From: Terrisporobacter othiniensis
GTDB taxonomy: Bacteria > Bacillota > Clostridia > Peptostreptococcales > Peptostreptococcaceae
Assembly (NCBI RefSeq): GCF_000808015.1
Contig: NZ_JWHR01000112.1
Span: 62,001 to 126,000, forward strand
Direction: 5' to 3'
DNA length: 64,000 bases
Shown: piece after piece, positions 39,700 to 50,474 of the stretch
Layout of the letters: each line of letters begins with the position of its first letter
Position numbering within the stretch: the first letter of the stretch is position 1
Made by a program: the position numbers and the translations under genes
Notes under the pieces: model-generated
The model's input: the letters and a program-made list of their open reading frames with translations, nothing else
Databases searched by the model: none
Told to the model about the DNA's origin: nothing

Positions 39700-41313
39700 C
39701 TATTTCATTAATTTAAGTTTTCTTAAAATCGAGTAAATTTTTTCACCTTTTGGTAAAGTTAAAATTTCATCTTTTCTAATTCCACCTATTCCTAATAACA
39801 CTAATCCATAAACAACCCCACCAATAGCTATTGATACTAAAGTTGATAATGAATTACCTAAGAAACCTACTATAAATCCATATGATAATTTAACAACTAC
39901 ATACATTGTTATAACTGTTATCAATGGTTTTATAACGAATTCTTTTGGTGATAATCTTAATTTTAGATGTTTCTTTATATACATAAACTCTATTATAGAT
40001 GCTACTGCATATGCTGACAAAGTACCTATTCCAGAACCTATTATATTTATTGATGGTATACCTGTTAATACATAACTTATTACTACTTTAAATACCATAC
40101 CTATAGCTAGAGCTATAACAGGCATCATAGGTTTTCCCATCCCCTGTAGTATACCATTTTGTGCATATATTAAACCTAAAAATACTGCACATGGAGACAC
40201 TACAAATAACATGGTTCCAAGAGTTGCTGGTTCAGCAGGGTATAATAGCTTCATTATCGGTCCTGAAAGAGCTGCAAATCCAAATGTAGCTGGTAAAGTA
40301 ACTAATAATATAGTCTTTAATCCTGTCTTAGCTTCTTTTCTTACTCTTTTCATTTGCTTTAATGCATAAGCTTCTGAAATAGATGGTACTAAACTCATAC
40401 CTATTGCTTGATCTATAACTACAAGTAAGTTTACAGTTGATATTGCCATTCCTGATAATTGACCAAGTAGAGAATTGGCTTGTTCTATATTAAATCCAGT
40501 TTCTGTAAGTCTTCTTACTACTATTACACTATCTACCATATTTACTAATGGCATTACACATGCACCAATACTTATAGGTATAGCAACATACAATAATCTT
40601 TTTAATATAGTTCCTGTACTTTCAACCTTTATATGCTTACTTTGAGCTATTTCAGCTTTTCTAGATTTACTACTTCTTAAATATATGTAAATTAAAAATA
40701 CAGCAGATGCGAATCCACCTATTGCAGCCCCTAGTACTCCACCAGCAGCTCCCATTTGCTCTCCAAAGTTTTTCATAAGCATATATGCCAATAATAATCC
40801 TAATACTACCCTGAAAAACTGTTCAATTATTTGAGAAATAGCTATTTTAGACATTTCTCTTCTTCCTTGGAAATATCCTCTATAAGAAGACATCAAAGGA
40901 ACAAATAACAATGCGGGAGAAATAGCAATTAATGCTGCATATGCTCCACTATTTTTCAACAGTACTGTAGATATAAAATCTGCACCAAAGAAGAAAAATG
41001 AAAATGATATCAATCCAGTAATAAATAAAACTGTATATGATATTCTAAATGTTTTATTTGCCCCTCCAAAATCCCCTACAGCTCTTTGCTCTGAAACTAG
41101 TTTTGCTAGTGCAGTCGGAAACCCTGCCGTAGCTAACGTTAAGAATAAAGTGTACACTGGATATACGGCTTGATAATATCCTAATCCCGTTGAACCAATT
41201 ATGTTTCCCAGAGGGATTCTAAAAAATGCTCCCATTATCTTAACAATTATACCTGCCATTCCAAGTATAAGTGCACCTTTTAAAAACGATTCTTTATGTG
41301 CGTTATTGTTCAT
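39700..41313 (-). CDS. spoVB: SpoVB-like lipid flippase (MOP superfamily)
   Basis: Polytopic transporter of 537 residues with about 14 membrane helices, of the MurJ/SpoVB/YtgP group that flips lipid-linked wall precursors. N-terminal GALILGMAGIIVKIMGAFFRIPLGN and MASYRGYFQG-like SSYRGYFQGR, and GIPISIGACVMPLVN fit this group. In B. subtilis SpoVB is needed for cortex, and YabM occupies this exact place. Upstream of yabN. Confidence 0.88.
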   Translation of the reverse strand: MNNNAHKESFLKGALILGMAGIIVKIMGAFFRIPLGNIIGSTGLGYYQAVYPVYTLFLTLATAGFPTALAKLVSEQRAVGDFGGANKTFRISYTVLFITGLISFSFFFFGADFISTVLLKNSGAYAALIAISPALLFVPLMSSYRGYFQGRREMSKIAISQIIEQFFRVVLGLLLAYMLMKNFGEQMGAAGGVLGAAIGGFASAVFLIYIYLRSSKSRKAEIAQSKHIKVESTGTILKRLLYVAIPISIGACVMPLVNMVDSVIVVRRLTETGFNIEQANSLLGQLSGMAISTVNLLVVIDQAIGMSLVPSISEAYALKQMKRVRKEAKTGLKTILLVTLPATFGFAALSGPIMKLLYPAEPATLGTMLFVVSPCAVFLGLIYAQNGILQGMGKPMMPVIALAIGMVFKVVISYVLTGIPSINIIGSGIGTLSAYAVASIIEFMYIKKHLKLRLSPKEFVIKPLITVITMYVVVKLSYGFIVGFLGNSLSTLVSIAIGGVVYGLVLLGIGGIRKDEILTLPKGEKIYSILRKLKLMK

Positions 41314-41424
41314 AACTTACCTCCATATTATTTATATAACAAACTTTAATATATCATATCTATATCAGTATATTCAATAACTTAAGATTTTTTAATTATT
41401 TAGAAAACAAATTTTTTAAAATAT

Positions 41425-41450
41425 TAAAGGCCCTTATAATAAGGGCCTAA
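41425..41450 (-). terminator. Terminator after spoVT
   Basis: AGGCCCTTA / TAAGGGCCT hairpin with TTTAAT-rich tail on the minus strand. Confidence 0.75.
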
Positions 41451-41457
41451 TAATAAT

Positions 41458-41997
41458 TTATTGTACTTGCTTTCCTAAAAAGCTAGTTGCAATTTTTAGA
41501 ATTTTTTCTATGTCTTCAGAGAAGACTTCATTCTCTTTTGTAACTACTGAAATTGAACCTATACAATCTCCTGAATCACTTATAATCGGCATAATAATCT
41601 GACCGCTATATGGAGTAGAATCATCTTTGTGTAAAGGTATCATTTTATTATCGTTAGCATGTTTAACTACTCTATTTTCAATTAATTGCTCTAATTCATT
41701 ACTTATACTTTTTTCTTTATAATCTTTTTTAGGTAACTTAGATACCGCTATTATAGAGTCTAAATCTGTTACTACAACACCTTGACCTAATATTTCACCT
41801 AAAGTTTCCGCATATTCTTGTGAGAATTCGTTTAATTCTCCTATTGGAGAGTACTTTTTAAGGATTACTTCTCCGTCTTTAGCTGTAAATATTTCTAAAG
41901 GATCTCCTTCTCTTATTCTAAGGGTCTTTCTAATCTCTTTAGGAATAACAACTCTTCCTAGGTCGTCTATTCTTCTAACTATTCCTGTAGCTCTCAT
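41458..41997 (-). CDS. spoVT: Stage V sporulation transcription factor SpoVT
   Basis: Regulator of sigma-G genes in the forespore, 179 residues. N-terminal AbrB-type swapped-hairpin DNA-binding domain (ATGIVRRIDDLGRVVIPKEI, 3-22), C-terminal GAF domain (about 56-179, with GQGVVVTDLDSIIAVS). GGAGGGATT precedes the ATG. Its usual place between mfd/prsA and spoVB is kept. Confidence 0.96.
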   Translation of the reverse strand: MRATGIVRRIDDLGRVVIPKEIRKTLRIREGDPLEIFTAKDGEVILKKYSPIGELNEFSQEYAETLGEILGQGVVVTDLDSIIAVSKLPKKDYKEKSISNELEQLIENRVVKHANDNKMIPLHKDDSTPYSGQIIMPIISDSGDCIGSISVVTKENEVFSEDIEKILKIATSFLGKQVQ

Positions 41998-42065
41998 TTA
42001 TTAATTAATCCCTCCATTACTGTCTTTAATATGTATATATTTTTACCATTGATAAGAAAAATATA

Positions 42066-42103
42066 CAAAAAAAGCTATATCCTAAATTGGACATAGCTTA
42101 TTA
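42066..42103 (-). terminator. Terminator after prsA
   Basis: AAGCTATATCC / GGACATAGCTT stem with one mismatch and TTTTTTT on the minus strand side. Confidence 0.7.
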
Positions 42104-42105
42104 TA

Positions 42106-43098
42106 TTAAAATTTAGCAGATTTTACAATATCTTCTTTTTCTTCTATCTTAGAATCTTTCTTAAGTTTTTCAACATACTCAGTGTATTTTTCACTTGCTA
42201 GTGTGCTCTTTATTTGATCTTTTACATCATCATATGTTTCTTGTTTGTCGACTCTATCTGTAACCTTTATTATATGATAACCATATTGTGTTTCTACTAG
42301 ATCAGATATTTCTCCTGGTTTCATAGAAAAAGCTGCATCTTCGAATTCAGTTACCATTTGATTTCTACCAAATGTTCCTAAATCTCCACCACTTGATGCT
42401 GATGCATCTTGAGAATATTCTTTTGCAACCTTCGCAAAATCTTCTCCAGCCTTAACTTTAGCAAGAGCCTCCTCTGCCTTTTTCTTAGCTTCTTTTTTCT
42501 TTTCAGCTGATAATTCTTTACCCTTATCATCTTGAGTTTTTAATAATATATGAGAGGCTGTTACAGTATCAGTATAGAAACTTTTTTTATTATCTTCATA
42601 ATATTTTTTCATATCCTCTTCTGATATTTTTGTATCTTTCTCAAATTTTTCTTGTAAGTTGCTGTTAGCTAAGTCTCTTGCAAATTGGAATTTTAAAAAC
42701 TCTTCATCTATTCCCATCTTTTTAAGTTCTGCTTGGTAATCAGCATCATCTTTTGTAGTTTCATTAAAACTATCTATTTGCTCTTGTATTTGTTTATCTG
42801 TAGGCGCAACCTTTTCTTTTTCTGCTTGTTGATAGATAACTTCAGAACCTATCATTGTTTGAAGTACCATGTCTCTTAATGTATCTTCATACGTTTTACC
42901 TTTTTCTATTTCAGTAGACCAAATATCACTTCCATAGTAAGATTCCATTGATGATTTGTTTAAAGCTAATAATTTTTCGTAATTTCCTAAAGTTATGTCT
43001 TGTCCATTTACAGTTGCAACTGCTTTTTTGTCTGCACTACATCCTATTAATGACATTGTCATCATTAAACACAGGATTAAAGTAAATATTTTTTTCAT
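42106..43098 (-). CDS. prsA: PrsA-type foldase lipoprotein (PpiC peptidyl-prolyl isomerase)
   Basis: Extracytoplasmic folding factor of 330 residues. Signal peptide with lipobox (MTMSLIGC), N-terminal SurA-like helical part, and a PpiC rotamase domain (about 180-285: [14 protein letters not shown] ... [13 protein letters not shown] ... [11 protein letters not shown]). The start is ATG 43098, since the TTG at 43113 lies in the GGAGAGGTG ribosome binding site. It follows mfd by 16 bases. In C. difficile a PrsA-like PPIase occupies the same position. Confidence 0.94.
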   Translation of the reverse strand: MKKIFTLILCLMMTMSLIGCSADKKAVATVNGQDITLGNYEKLLALNKSSMESYYGSDIWSTEIEKGKTYEDTLRDMVLQTMIGSEVIYQQAEKEKVAPTDKQIQEQIDSFNETTKDDADYQAELKKMGIDEEFLKFQFARDLANSNLQEKFEKDTKISEEDMKKYYEDNKKSFYTDTVTASHILLKTQDDKGKELSAEKKKEAKKKAEEALAKVKAGEDFAKVAKEYSQDASASSGGDLGTFGRNQMVTEFEDAAFSMKPGEISDLVETQYGYHIIKVTDRVDKQETYDDVKDQIKSTLASEKYTEYVEKLKKDSKIEEKEDIVKSAKF

Positions 43099-43114
43099 AA
43101 AACACCTCTCCAAA

Positions 43115-46100
43115 TTAATTATTTAATTTTAACATTTTTTCTAATAGTTCTTCTAATTCCTTAACAATTTTGTGACCCATTGTTTCTTTTGTTTTGTATC
43201 TAGTTAAAGGGTATAAAATTATCTCATTCTTAACTTGTCTTACTTTTTCTATTTTAAGTTTTTTGCACATAGATTTTATATAGGCAATATTTAATAATGT
43301 TTCTACAGGCTTAGGTATATCAGAAAATCTATCTTCAAGTTCATATTGCACTTCTGCTAAATCATCTTTATTTTCTATGCATGCAATTTTCTTATACATT
43401 TCTAATTTTATTAATTCATCATCAATATAATAATCTGGAATATATGCATTAACACTTAAATCAATTTCAACTTCCACTTCTTCAACTATAGGTTCTCCTT
43501 TAACCTTTCTTATGGCATCGTTTAACATTTTAACGTATAAGTCATATCCAATAACCGCCATATGTCCATGTTGTTGGGATCCTAATATATTTCCTGCACC
43601 TCTAATTTCTAAGTCCCTCATTGCTATTTTAAACCCTGATCCAAATTCTGTAAACTCCTTGATAGCTTTTAGTCTTTTTTCAGCTACTTCACTTAAAACT
43701 TTGTCTTTTTCATACATTAGATACGCGTAACCTTGTCTAGAACTTCTTCCAACCCTACCACGTAACTGATATAGTTGTGCTAATCCCATTTTATCTGCAT
43801 CATAAATTATCATAGTATTTGCATTGGAAATATCCATTCCTGTTTCAACTATTGTTGTACAAACCAAAACATCATATTCCTTATTTAGGAAATCTATTAT
43901 GATATTTTCCAGCGCTTTTGCAGTCATTCTACCATGAGCAACAGCTACTCTAGCATCTGGTACTAATTCTTGTACTTTAGACGCAATTCTTTCAATTCCT
44001 TCTACTCTGTTATATACAAAGAATACCTGACCACCTCTAGCTAACTCTCTTTCCACCTCGTCTTGTATAATACTTTCTTTAGCTTCTGTAACATAAGTTA
44101 TAACAGGGTGTCTTTCTTGTGGTGGATCTTCTATTACGCTCATATCTCTAATTCCACTAAGAGACATGTGTAGTGTTCTCGGAATAGGCGTTGCTGATAA
44201 AGTTAATACGTCTACAGTATTTTTTATTTTCTTTAAAGATTCTTTGTGTTTAACCCCAAATCTTTGCTCTTCGTCTATAACTACTAATCCTAGTTTAGGT
44301 AGATCTATATCTTTTGAAACAATCCTGTGAGTTCCTATTAAGATATCAACTAATCCTTTTTTGGCATCTTCTATAATTTGCTTTTGTTGTTTTGGAGTTT
44401 TAAATCTACTTAAGACTTCTACTCTTAATGGATAGTTTTCAAATCTTTCTTTAAAGGTATTGTAATGCTGTTGGGCAAGAATTGTAGTAGGAACTAGTAC
44501 AGCAACTTGTTTTCCATCCATACAAGCCTTAAAAATGGCTCTGATAGCCACTTCTGTCTTACCATATCCAACATCTCCACAAACTAACCTATCCATTACC
44601 TTGGAAGATTCCATATCTTTTTTAGTTTCTTTTATTGCTTTTAATTGATCTTCTGTTTCTTCATGAGGGAATAAGTCTTCAAATTCTTTTTGCCAAATGG
44701 TATCCTTTGAGAATTTAAATCCTTTAACTTTTTCTCTTTTAGCATAAAGTTCTATAAGATCTTTTGTCATATCTTCTATTTCTCGTTTAACCTTAGCTTT
44801 TGCTCTAGTCCATTCACTAGTTCCTAATTTATTTAATTTTACTCTTTCAACATCAGCACCAATATATTTTTGTACCTTGTCCATTTGGTCAATAGGTACA
44901 TAAAGGTTGTCTCCACCTTGATAAATTATTTTAATATAGTCTTTCTTGATTCCATTTACTATAACTTGCTCAATACCCGTATATCTACCTATACCGCTAT
45001 TTTCATGAACAACATAGTCTCCTATATTTAAATCTAAAAAAGAATCAATCTTTTGTCCATTTTTATTCTTTTTCTTTTTCTTCTTTGTGGAAGTTCTTTT
45101 TTGAACTCCTATTATTTCATTATCAGTAATTACTACGAATTTAATAGATTTATATTCAAAACCTCTGCTTATATTTCCCGGGCAAATAATTATTTGAGAA
45201 GATTTAATTTCTACATCTCTATTTTTTGAAACTATGGTTTCTACATTAAACTCAAGTAAATCTTTACTTAATTTCTTTGCTCTGTCTAATGTGCTTGTAA
45301 CTAATACAACTTTATTTCCATTGTATTTTAGTCTGTTTAAATCTTCTGCTAAAAGTTCTAATTTACCATTATAGGGAGGTATTTCCCTGGAATCAAAGTT
45401 AATAACTCTCTTTATATTAAACTCATTTATCTGTCTTACTAATAAAGTATTTAATAATATAGATCTATTTTCTATAAGATAACTTAAATCATTATAAGTA
45501 TAAATTAACTTACCTTGGCTTTTTAGGGCTAATCCCCTTTCCAAGTTTACTTTGTAATTATCTTTAAATTCTTCAAAGTAATTCTCACATTTTTCCTTAA
45601 GTCTAGTAACATCTTGGGTAAAAATCACTGCATCTTCATCTAAGTAAGTAAAGATACTTTTATTTTCCTGAGGATAAATATAATCAATGTAGTTTTCTAC
45701 TCCTTCAAAATAAGTTTTACTTGATATCTTATCGATATTAGAAATAGCATCATCATCTGTATTGTCATTAATTTCTTTTTTCAGGTTTTTTACTATTTTA
45801 TCCAATTCCTCAGGATATATAAACTCTCTTGAAGGTGTTATTACAATTTTTTTTATTTTTTCTATAGACATTTGTGAGAACACATCAAAAGTTCGTATAG
45901 AATCTACTTCATCATCAAATAATTCCATACGAATAGGGTTAGTGTACTCTAGAGAAAAAATATCTATGATTCCACCTCTTATGCTAAATTGACCAAATCC
46001 TTCTATTTTGGAAACTCTTTCATATCCTAAATTCACAAGGGTATTAGTTAATTTTTCTATATCAACAGTATCTCCAACTTTGTAAGTTATTACATTGTCT

Positions 46101-46507
46101 ATCAATACTTTCTTCGGTATATATTTTCTTAAAATAGCTTCAGCAGAAGTTACTACAATAACTTTTTCTCCCTTAGCTAATTTAAACAATGTCTTTAATT
46201 TTTTTGCTTCTTCTCTTCTGTCCTTTGCATCTAAATGATAAAAATAAATATCTTGACTTGATAGATATTCTACCTTTCCCTTAATATAGCCATCTAAATC
46301 TTCATAAACTTTCTTTGCTTCTAAATCACTATTGGCAATAAAAAGGATTTGTTTTTTTAATTCTTTAAATACGGAATAAGCTATATGTGGCTTTTGCATA
46401 GGTAATAATCCATTAACTAATGCTGCACCATCACTTTCCTCAATATAGCTTATAACTTCCTTATATTCATTTAAATTTTGCAAAGGATATAATAATACAT
46501 CCTTCAT
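43115..46507 (-). CDS. mfd: Transcription-repair coupling factor Mfd
   Basis: ATP-dependent translocase of 1130 residues that pushes stalled RNA polymerase off DNA and recruits UvrA. UvrB-like N-terminal part, an RNA-polymerase interaction domain (about 490-560, [18 protein letters not shown]), then helicase motifs: Walker [12 protein letters not shown] near 643, DEEQ near 745, and [17 protein letters not shown]. The Lys-rich [15 protein letters not shown] is an extra basic linker before the RID. AGGAGG precedes the ATG; it follows pth by 15 bases. Confidence 0.97.
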   Translation of the reverse strand: MKDVLLYPLQNLNEYKEVISYIEESDGAALVNGLLPMQKPHIAYSVFKELKKQILFIANSDLEAKKVYEDLDGYIKGKVEYLSSQDIYFYHLDAKDRREEAKKLKTLFKLAKGEKVIVVTSAEAILRKYIPKKVLIDNVITYKVGDTVDIEKLTNTLVNLGYERVSKIEGFGQFSIRGGIIDIFSLEYTNPIRMELFDDEVDSIRTFDVFSQMSIEKIKKIVITPSREFIYPEELDKIVKNLKKEINDNTDDDAISNIDKISSKTYFEGVENYIDYIYPQENKSIFTYLDEDAVIFTQDVTRLKEKCENYFEEFKDNYKVNLERGLALKSQGKLIYTYNDLSYLIENRSILLNTLLVRQINEFNIKRVINFDSREIPPYNGKLELLAEDLNRLKYNGNKVVLVTSTLDRAKKLSKDLLEFNVETIVSKNRDVEIKSSQIIICPGNISRGFEYKSIKFVVITDNEIIGVQKRTSTKKKKKKNKNGQKIDSFLDLNIGDYVVHENSGIGRYTGIEQVIVNGIKKDYIKIIYQGGDNLYVPIDQMDKVQKYIGADVERVKLNKLGTSEWTRAKAKVKREIEDMTKDLIELYAKREKVKGFKFSKDTIWQKEFEDLFPHEETEDQLKAIKETKKDMESSKVMDRLVCGDVGYGKTEVAIRAIFKACMDGKQVAVLVPTTILAQQHYNTFKERFENYPLRVEVLSRFKTPKQQKQIIEDAKKGLVDILIGTHRIVSKDIDLPKLGLVVIDEEQRFGVKHKESLKKIKNTVDVLTLSATPIPRTLHMSLSGIRDMSVIEDPPQERHPVITYVTEAKESIIQDEVERELARGGQVFFVYNRVEGIERIASKVQELVPDARVAVAHGRMTAKALENIIIDFLNKEYDVLVCTTIVETGMDISNANTMIIYDADKMGLAQLYQLRGRVGRSSRQGYAYLMYEKDKVLSEVAEKRLKAIKEFTEFGSGFKIAMRDLEIRGAGNILGSQQHGHMAVIGYDLYVKMLNDAIRKVKGEPIVEEVEVEIDLSVNAYIPDYYIDDELIKLEMYKKIACIENKDDLAEVQYELEDRFSDIPKPVETLLNIAYIKSMCKKLKIEKVRQVKNEIILYPLTRYKTKETMGHKIVKELEELLEKMLKLNN

Positions 46508-46521
46508 GATAGCCCTCCTAA

Positions 46522-47085
46522 TTATTTTCCGTTAAATTTATTCATTGATAAATCTATGTCTTCTCTAATAATGCAATCTATTGCTTTAACTGCTTTTTCC
46601 AAACCATCTTTTAAATCTGCTTCCTCTTCCTTACTAAATCTAGAAAGAACAAAGCTTGCTAAATCTCTTCCTGGCTCTGGCTTAGAAACGCCAACTCTAA
46701 CTCTTGGGAAATCTGTTGTTCCTAAACATTTTACAATAGATCTCATTCCATTATGAGTTCCACCGCTACCTTTTTTTCTTATTCTTATTTTACCAACATC
46801 AAGATCTATATCGTCATAAATTACCACAATGTTGCTTGTTTCAACTTTATAAAAATTATATATTTCAGCTAAAGATTCTCCACTAAGATTCATATATGTT
46901 ATAGGCTTCACAAGAACAACCTTCTCAGTTCCTACTCTACCTTCTCCTATTAAAGCTTTGTGCTTCATTTTAGTTACACTTATTCCATATTCATCCGCTA
47001 AAATATCTATTACATTAAATCCTACATTATGTCTTGTATTCTCATATTGCTTACCCGGATTCCCCAGGCCTACTATTATATACAT
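46522..47085 (-). CDS. pth: Peptidyl-tRNA hydrolase (SpoVC)
   Basis: Releases peptides from peptidyl-tRNA; 187 residues. Catalytic His19 in [11 protein letters not shown], Asn10 in [26 protein letters not shown] and [10 protein letters not shown] are all there. AGGAGG before the ATG. Start of the pth-mfd-prsA run, essential in B. subtilis (spoVC). Confidence 0.96.
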   Translation of the reverse strand: MYIIVGLGNPGKQYENTRHNVGFNVIDILADEYGISVTKMKHKALIGEGRVGTEKVVLVKPITYMNLSGESLAEIYNFYKVETSNIVVIYDDIDLDVGKIRIRKKGSGGTHNGMRSIVKCLGTTDFPRVRVGVSKPEPGRDLASFVLSRFSKEEEADLKDGLEKAVKAIDCIIREDIDLSMNKFNGK

Positions 47086-47097
47086 TATTATCCTCCT

Positions 47098-47742
47098 TTA
47101 TAGATTTCTACTTAGAATGTCAAAATATAAATTAATTATATCTTTTTGTGTTAATATTATTAAAATTGTAGCCAAAGATATAAATGGCGTAAAAGGAATT
47201 GATGATTTTATAGATTTTTGTTTTCTCAGAAGTACATATCCTCCATAAATACTAGCCAACATAAATGATAAAAATATCATATATAAACAGTACTTATCTC
47301 CAAGTACAAAAGTACATAGTCCATAAAAACCTATATCACCATCTCCCAGTGATTTTGTTACTTTTGCCAAAATATATGATAGTATAATACCTATAAATAA
47401 TCCCTTTAGGTGACTCATTAAGTTAACATTTAGCTCTTTGTTCAATAAAAAAATAACACTCTGCATAATTATACCACTAAGTATTGTTATATCATATACA
47501 TAAGTTGTTTTAAAATCAATTATTGAGACCATTGTTAAAAAAGGAATTAACAGCATGTAGCTTACAGTCTGCATGCTTAACTCATACTTAGTATATATTA
47601 AAATGGGTATTATCATGTTTGGTAAAAATATTAATATCTTGTTGCTTAAATTTTTATCCATGGAATTGTCTAATCCGTAGATGATTTTTTCTGAAATATA
47701 GGATAAAATAATAAAAATTATTAGTATTGTAAAATATATCAT
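47098..47742 (-). CDS. Short type IV prepilin peptidase (A24 family)
   Basis: Membrane aspartyl peptidase of 214 residues with about six helices. The two catalytic aspartates are in SIIDFKTTYVYD and in SLGDGDIGFYG (the GxGD motif). The N-terminal cytoplasmic methyltransferase domain with its CxxC pairs, found in full-length PilD, is absent. There is no evident ribosome binding site before the ATG, which suggests poor translation. In C. difficile the corresponding place starts the main type IV pilus cluster; here only this gene and pilT remain. Confidence 0.78.
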   Translation of the reverse strand: MIYFTILIIFIILSYISEKIIYGLDNSMDKNLSNKILIFLPNMIIPILIYTKYELSMQTVSYMLLIPFLTMVSIIDFKTTYVYDITILSGIIMQSVIFLLNKELNVNLMSHLKGLFIGIILSYILAKVTKSLGDGDIGFYGLCTFVLGDKYCLYMIFLSFMLASIYGGYVLLRKQKSIKSSIPFTPFISLATILIILTQKDIINLYFDILSRNL

Positions 47743-47865
47743 AGTTTATTTTTGTAATAATAGTATGTTTTTTGCCCCAATATTAAATACGACTTTCATC
47801 GATATTTTTCCTTTGATATTTAAGTATTTAATATTATCGTTTTTTATTTCAAGTTTTATACATAT

Positions 47866-47895
47866 TTAAAGGGGATAACAAAAATGTTTCCCCAT
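47866..47895 (-). terminator. Possible terminator after pilT
   Basis: GGGGAAACA / TGTTATCCCC hairpin with a bulge and loop TTTT on the minus strand, followed by TTTAAAT, 107 bases after the pilT stop. Confidence 0.45.
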
Positions 47896-48001
47896 TTCAA
47901 CTTACATTTATACTGTTGTTTATAATATAATAATCATCAAATAATTATATAAAATTCATATACCAATTAATAATATTTTCCCCATTTATATTTTATCATC
48001 T

Positions 48002-49063
48002 CTAATAGTAACTACCTACACATTTATTAACATAGTCAAAATCACTACATCTGCTAAGAGCAATTTCCTTAGCAATCCTACCTTGTTGATATAGTTTGAT
48101 TAAGTCTTGATCCATAGTATGCATACCCTTACTAGTTCCTGTTTGAATAGTATTTTGAATCTGATAGGTTTTATTTTCTCTTATCAAATTTCTTATGGCC
48201 GGTGTTGCCATCATCACTTCTGTAGCTGCCACCCTACCATTTCCATCAGCCGTTGGTAGCAATTGTTGAGATATTACCCCTTCGCATACTGTTGATAATT
48301 GTGTCCTTATCTGTTGCTGTTGCTCTGGAGGAAAATTATCTATTATCCTATCAATAGTCTTTGCCGCTCCTATAGTATGTAGTGTAGAGAATACTAAGTG
48401 ACCAGTTTCGGCTGCTGTAAGTGCTATTGATATAGTTTCTGGGTCTCTCATTTCACCTATAAGAACAACATCTGGATCTTGACGTAGAGCAGCCCTAAGA
48501 GCTGAGTTAAACGATTTTGAATCACTTCCTATTTCCCTTTGATTTACTATGCTCGTTTTGTGATTATGTACGTATTCTATTGGGTCTTCTAACGTTATTA
48601 TGTGAGCTTGTCTATTTTCGTTTATCATGTCTATTAAACTTGCTAAGGTTGTAGATTTACCACTTCCTGTTGGACCTGTTACAAGGACTAGTCCTTTGTA
48701 TTTTTCTGTGAAAGCTTTTAGTGTTTCTGGTAGGTGTAACTCATCAAATTTAGGTACTTTTGCGTTAATCGTTCTTATTGCCAGCGCATAGTCTCCTTTT
48801 TGTTTATAGGCGTTTACCCTAAAACGAGTTCTATCTTCTAGTGATGCTGAAAAGTCTAGTTCTCCTATACTTTCTACTATTTTAAATCTGTCTTCTCCAG
48901 CTATTTCTTCTACCATTTCTTTTGTATCTTCTTTTGTTAGTATGATGTCAGATAGTTTTATAAATTTTCCTTTTATCCTTGCCATTGGAGATGAATCAGT
49001 TGTGATGTGTATATCTGATGATCCTAGGTTTACGGCTTCTTTTAATAAATTAAATATATTCAT
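48002..49063 (-). CDS. pilT: Type IV pilus retraction ATPase PilT
   Basis: Hexameric motor that disassembles pili; 353 residues. Walker A GPTGSGKS at 130-137, LEDPIEYVHNHK, Walker B VVLIGEMRDPET, His box GHLVFSTLH, and the PilT-specific PAIRNLIRENKTYQI. All motor motifs are intact. AGAGGTAA precedes the ATG. No pilin, assembly ATPase (PilB) or platform (PilC) gene is nearby, so it is an orphan in this window. Confidence 0.92.
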   Translation of the reverse strand: MNIFNLLKEAVNLGSSDIHITTDSSPMARIKGKFIKLSDIILTKEDTKEMVEEIAGEDRFKIVESIGELDFSASLEDRTRFRVNAYKQKGDYALAIRTINAKVPKFDELHLPETLKAFTEKYKGLVLVTGPTGSGKSTTLASLIDMINENRQAHIITLEDPIEYVHNHKTSIVNQREIGSDSKSFNSALRAALRQDPDVVLIGEMRDPETISIALTAAETGHLVFSTLHTIGAAKTIDRIIDNFPPEQQQQIRTQLSTVCEGVISQQLLPTADGNGRVAATEVMMATPAIRNLIRENKTYQIQNTIQTGTSKGMHTMDQDLIKLYQQGRIAKEIALSRCSDFDYVNKCVGSYY

Positions 49064-49213
49064 TTGTTACCTCTTTTATTATTTTTTTATTTAAGTACTT
49101 GTATTCTATCCATGATGCACTTTATATAAACCACTATTGTTTTTATATATTAAGTTTACTTGTTAATAAATCAAAAGGAGCTACTACTAATATTCATATG
49201 TTATCTATTGATA

Positions 49214-49264
49214 CTAATCATTATACGAATATAAACCTTTGTCATCTTTCTTCTTATTAAACAT
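49214..49264 (-). pseudogene. Possible 5' remnant of a deleted gene
   Basis: 16 codons, MFNKKKDDKGLYSYND, after a near-perfect ribosome binding site AGGAGG. The frame ends abruptly and no similarity continues in other frames. Given its place next to pilT, it may be what is left of a pilus gene, but this cannot be proven from the sequence. Confidence 0.35.
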
Positions 49265-49410
49265 CACTTTCCTCCTGAAGTTTAATATAATAATCTATAC
49301 TATTTTACATTTTATACTCAAGCACCATAATACTTTAAATTATTTATATATAATTTAAAGTATTATCACTTATACATATAAAAATCCCATTTAAATTAAC
49401 TCATTTGATA

Positions 49411-49448
49411 AAAAAAGAGATATTAATCTCTCGATTAATATCTCTTTT
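49411..49448 (-). terminator. Terminator after prs
   Basis: AAAGAGATATTAAT / ATTAATATCTCTTT with loop CTCTCG and TTTTTT tail on the minus strand. Confidence 0.85.
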
Positions 49449-49462
49449 ATATAAATTACTAA

Positions 49463-50413
49463 TTAGAATAAAACACTTACAGATTCATTAGAGAATATTT
49501 TCTTAATAGCTTCCCCAAACATTTCTGCCACTGTTAATACTTTTATTTTATCAAGTTCTTTTTCTTTAGGAAGTTTTATAGTATCAAGAACTATTAACTC
49601 ACTAATTGCAGAGTTTTCGATTCTTTCTATAGCTGGTCCAGATAGTACTGCATGTGTACAACCAGCGTATATGTTTTTAGCCCCAAACTCTTTAAGTGCA
49701 TTAGCTGCGTTTGTTATAGTTCCTGCTGTATCTATCATGTCGTCTAACATGATAACATTTTTACCTTTTACATCTCCTATAAGATTCATTACTTCACAAA
49801 CATTAGCTTTAGGTCTTCTTTTGTCTATTATAGCTAGTGGAACTTCTCCTTCTAACTGATTAGCAAACTTTCTAGATCTAGTAACACTTCCTAAGTCTGG
49901 TGAAACTACAACTAAATCTTCTAAATTTTTACTATTAAAGTAGTTAGCTAATAAGTTTCCTCCTAATAAATGATCTAGTGGGATATCAAAGTATCCTTGT
50001 ATTTGAGAAGCATGTAAGTCCATAGTTAAAACTCTGTCTGCTCCTGCTGCTGTTATTAAGTTTGCAACTAATTTGGCTGTAATTGGATCTCTTGCCTTAG
50101 CTTTTCTGTCTTGTCTTGCATACCCATAATATGGTATTACTGCTGTAATTCTTCCTGCAGATGCTCTCTTTAATGCATCTATCATTATTAATAATTCCAT
50201 TAAGTTATTGTTAACTGGGTTATTAGTAGATTGAACTACGAATACATCACAACCTCTAACTGTTTCATTGATATTTACACTTATTTCACCATCGCTAAAT
50301 GTTGTCACTTGGCAATCAGCAACTTTTACCCCTATATATTCTGCGATTTTCTCAGCTAACTCCTTATTTGAATTACCTGCAATAATTTTAATCTCGCTTC
50401 CGCTAGTATTCAT
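49463..50413 (-). CDS. prs: Ribose-phosphate pyrophosphokinase
   Basis: Makes PRPP from ribose 5-phosphate and ATP for nucleotide, His and Trp synthesis; 316 residues. [18 protein letters not shown] (flexible loop and ATP site), [18 protein letters not shown], and the PRPP-binding [12 protein letters not shown] are complete. AGGAGG before the ATG. It follows glmU, as in B. subtilis; its product is the ligand of PurR encoded a few genes upstream. Confidence 0.97.
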   Translation of the reverse strand: MNTSGSEIKIIAGNSNKELAEKIAEYIGVKVADCQVTTFSDGEISVNINETVRGCDVFVVQSTNNPVNNNLMELLIMIDALKRASAGRITAVIPYYGYARQDRKAKARDPITAKLVANLITAAGADRVLTMDLHASQIQGYFDIPLDHLLGGNLLANYFNSKNLEDLVVVSPDLGSVTRSRKFANQLEGEVPLAIIDKRRPKANVCEVMNLIGDVKGKNVIMLDDMIDTAGTITNAANALKEFGAKNIYAGCTHAVLSGPAIERIENSAISELIVLDTIKLPKEKELDKIKVLTVAEMFGEAIKKIFSNESVSVLF

Positions 50414-50474
50414 TACTTATCCTCCTGAAAATTATATAAATATTATTAGGTGTTTTTCCTAAATTAATAATTAG

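Larger units (their letters stand above)
49064..49462. other. Gap in place of a pilus gene cluster
   Basis: 399 bases between pilT and prs. A strong ribosome binding site AGGAGGAAAGTG followed by a 16-codon frame (MFNKKKDDKGLYSYND, 49214-49264) looks like the beginning of a lost gene. The prs terminator (49411-49448) is at the right side. Nothing else is recognisable. Confidence 0.55.

Noticed and set aside
47743..48001. Possible c-di-GMP riboswitch near the pilus genes
   Set aside because: C. difficile has one ahead of its pilin operon, but I see no conserved core here, only a GGGG/CCCC hairpin better read as a terminator.
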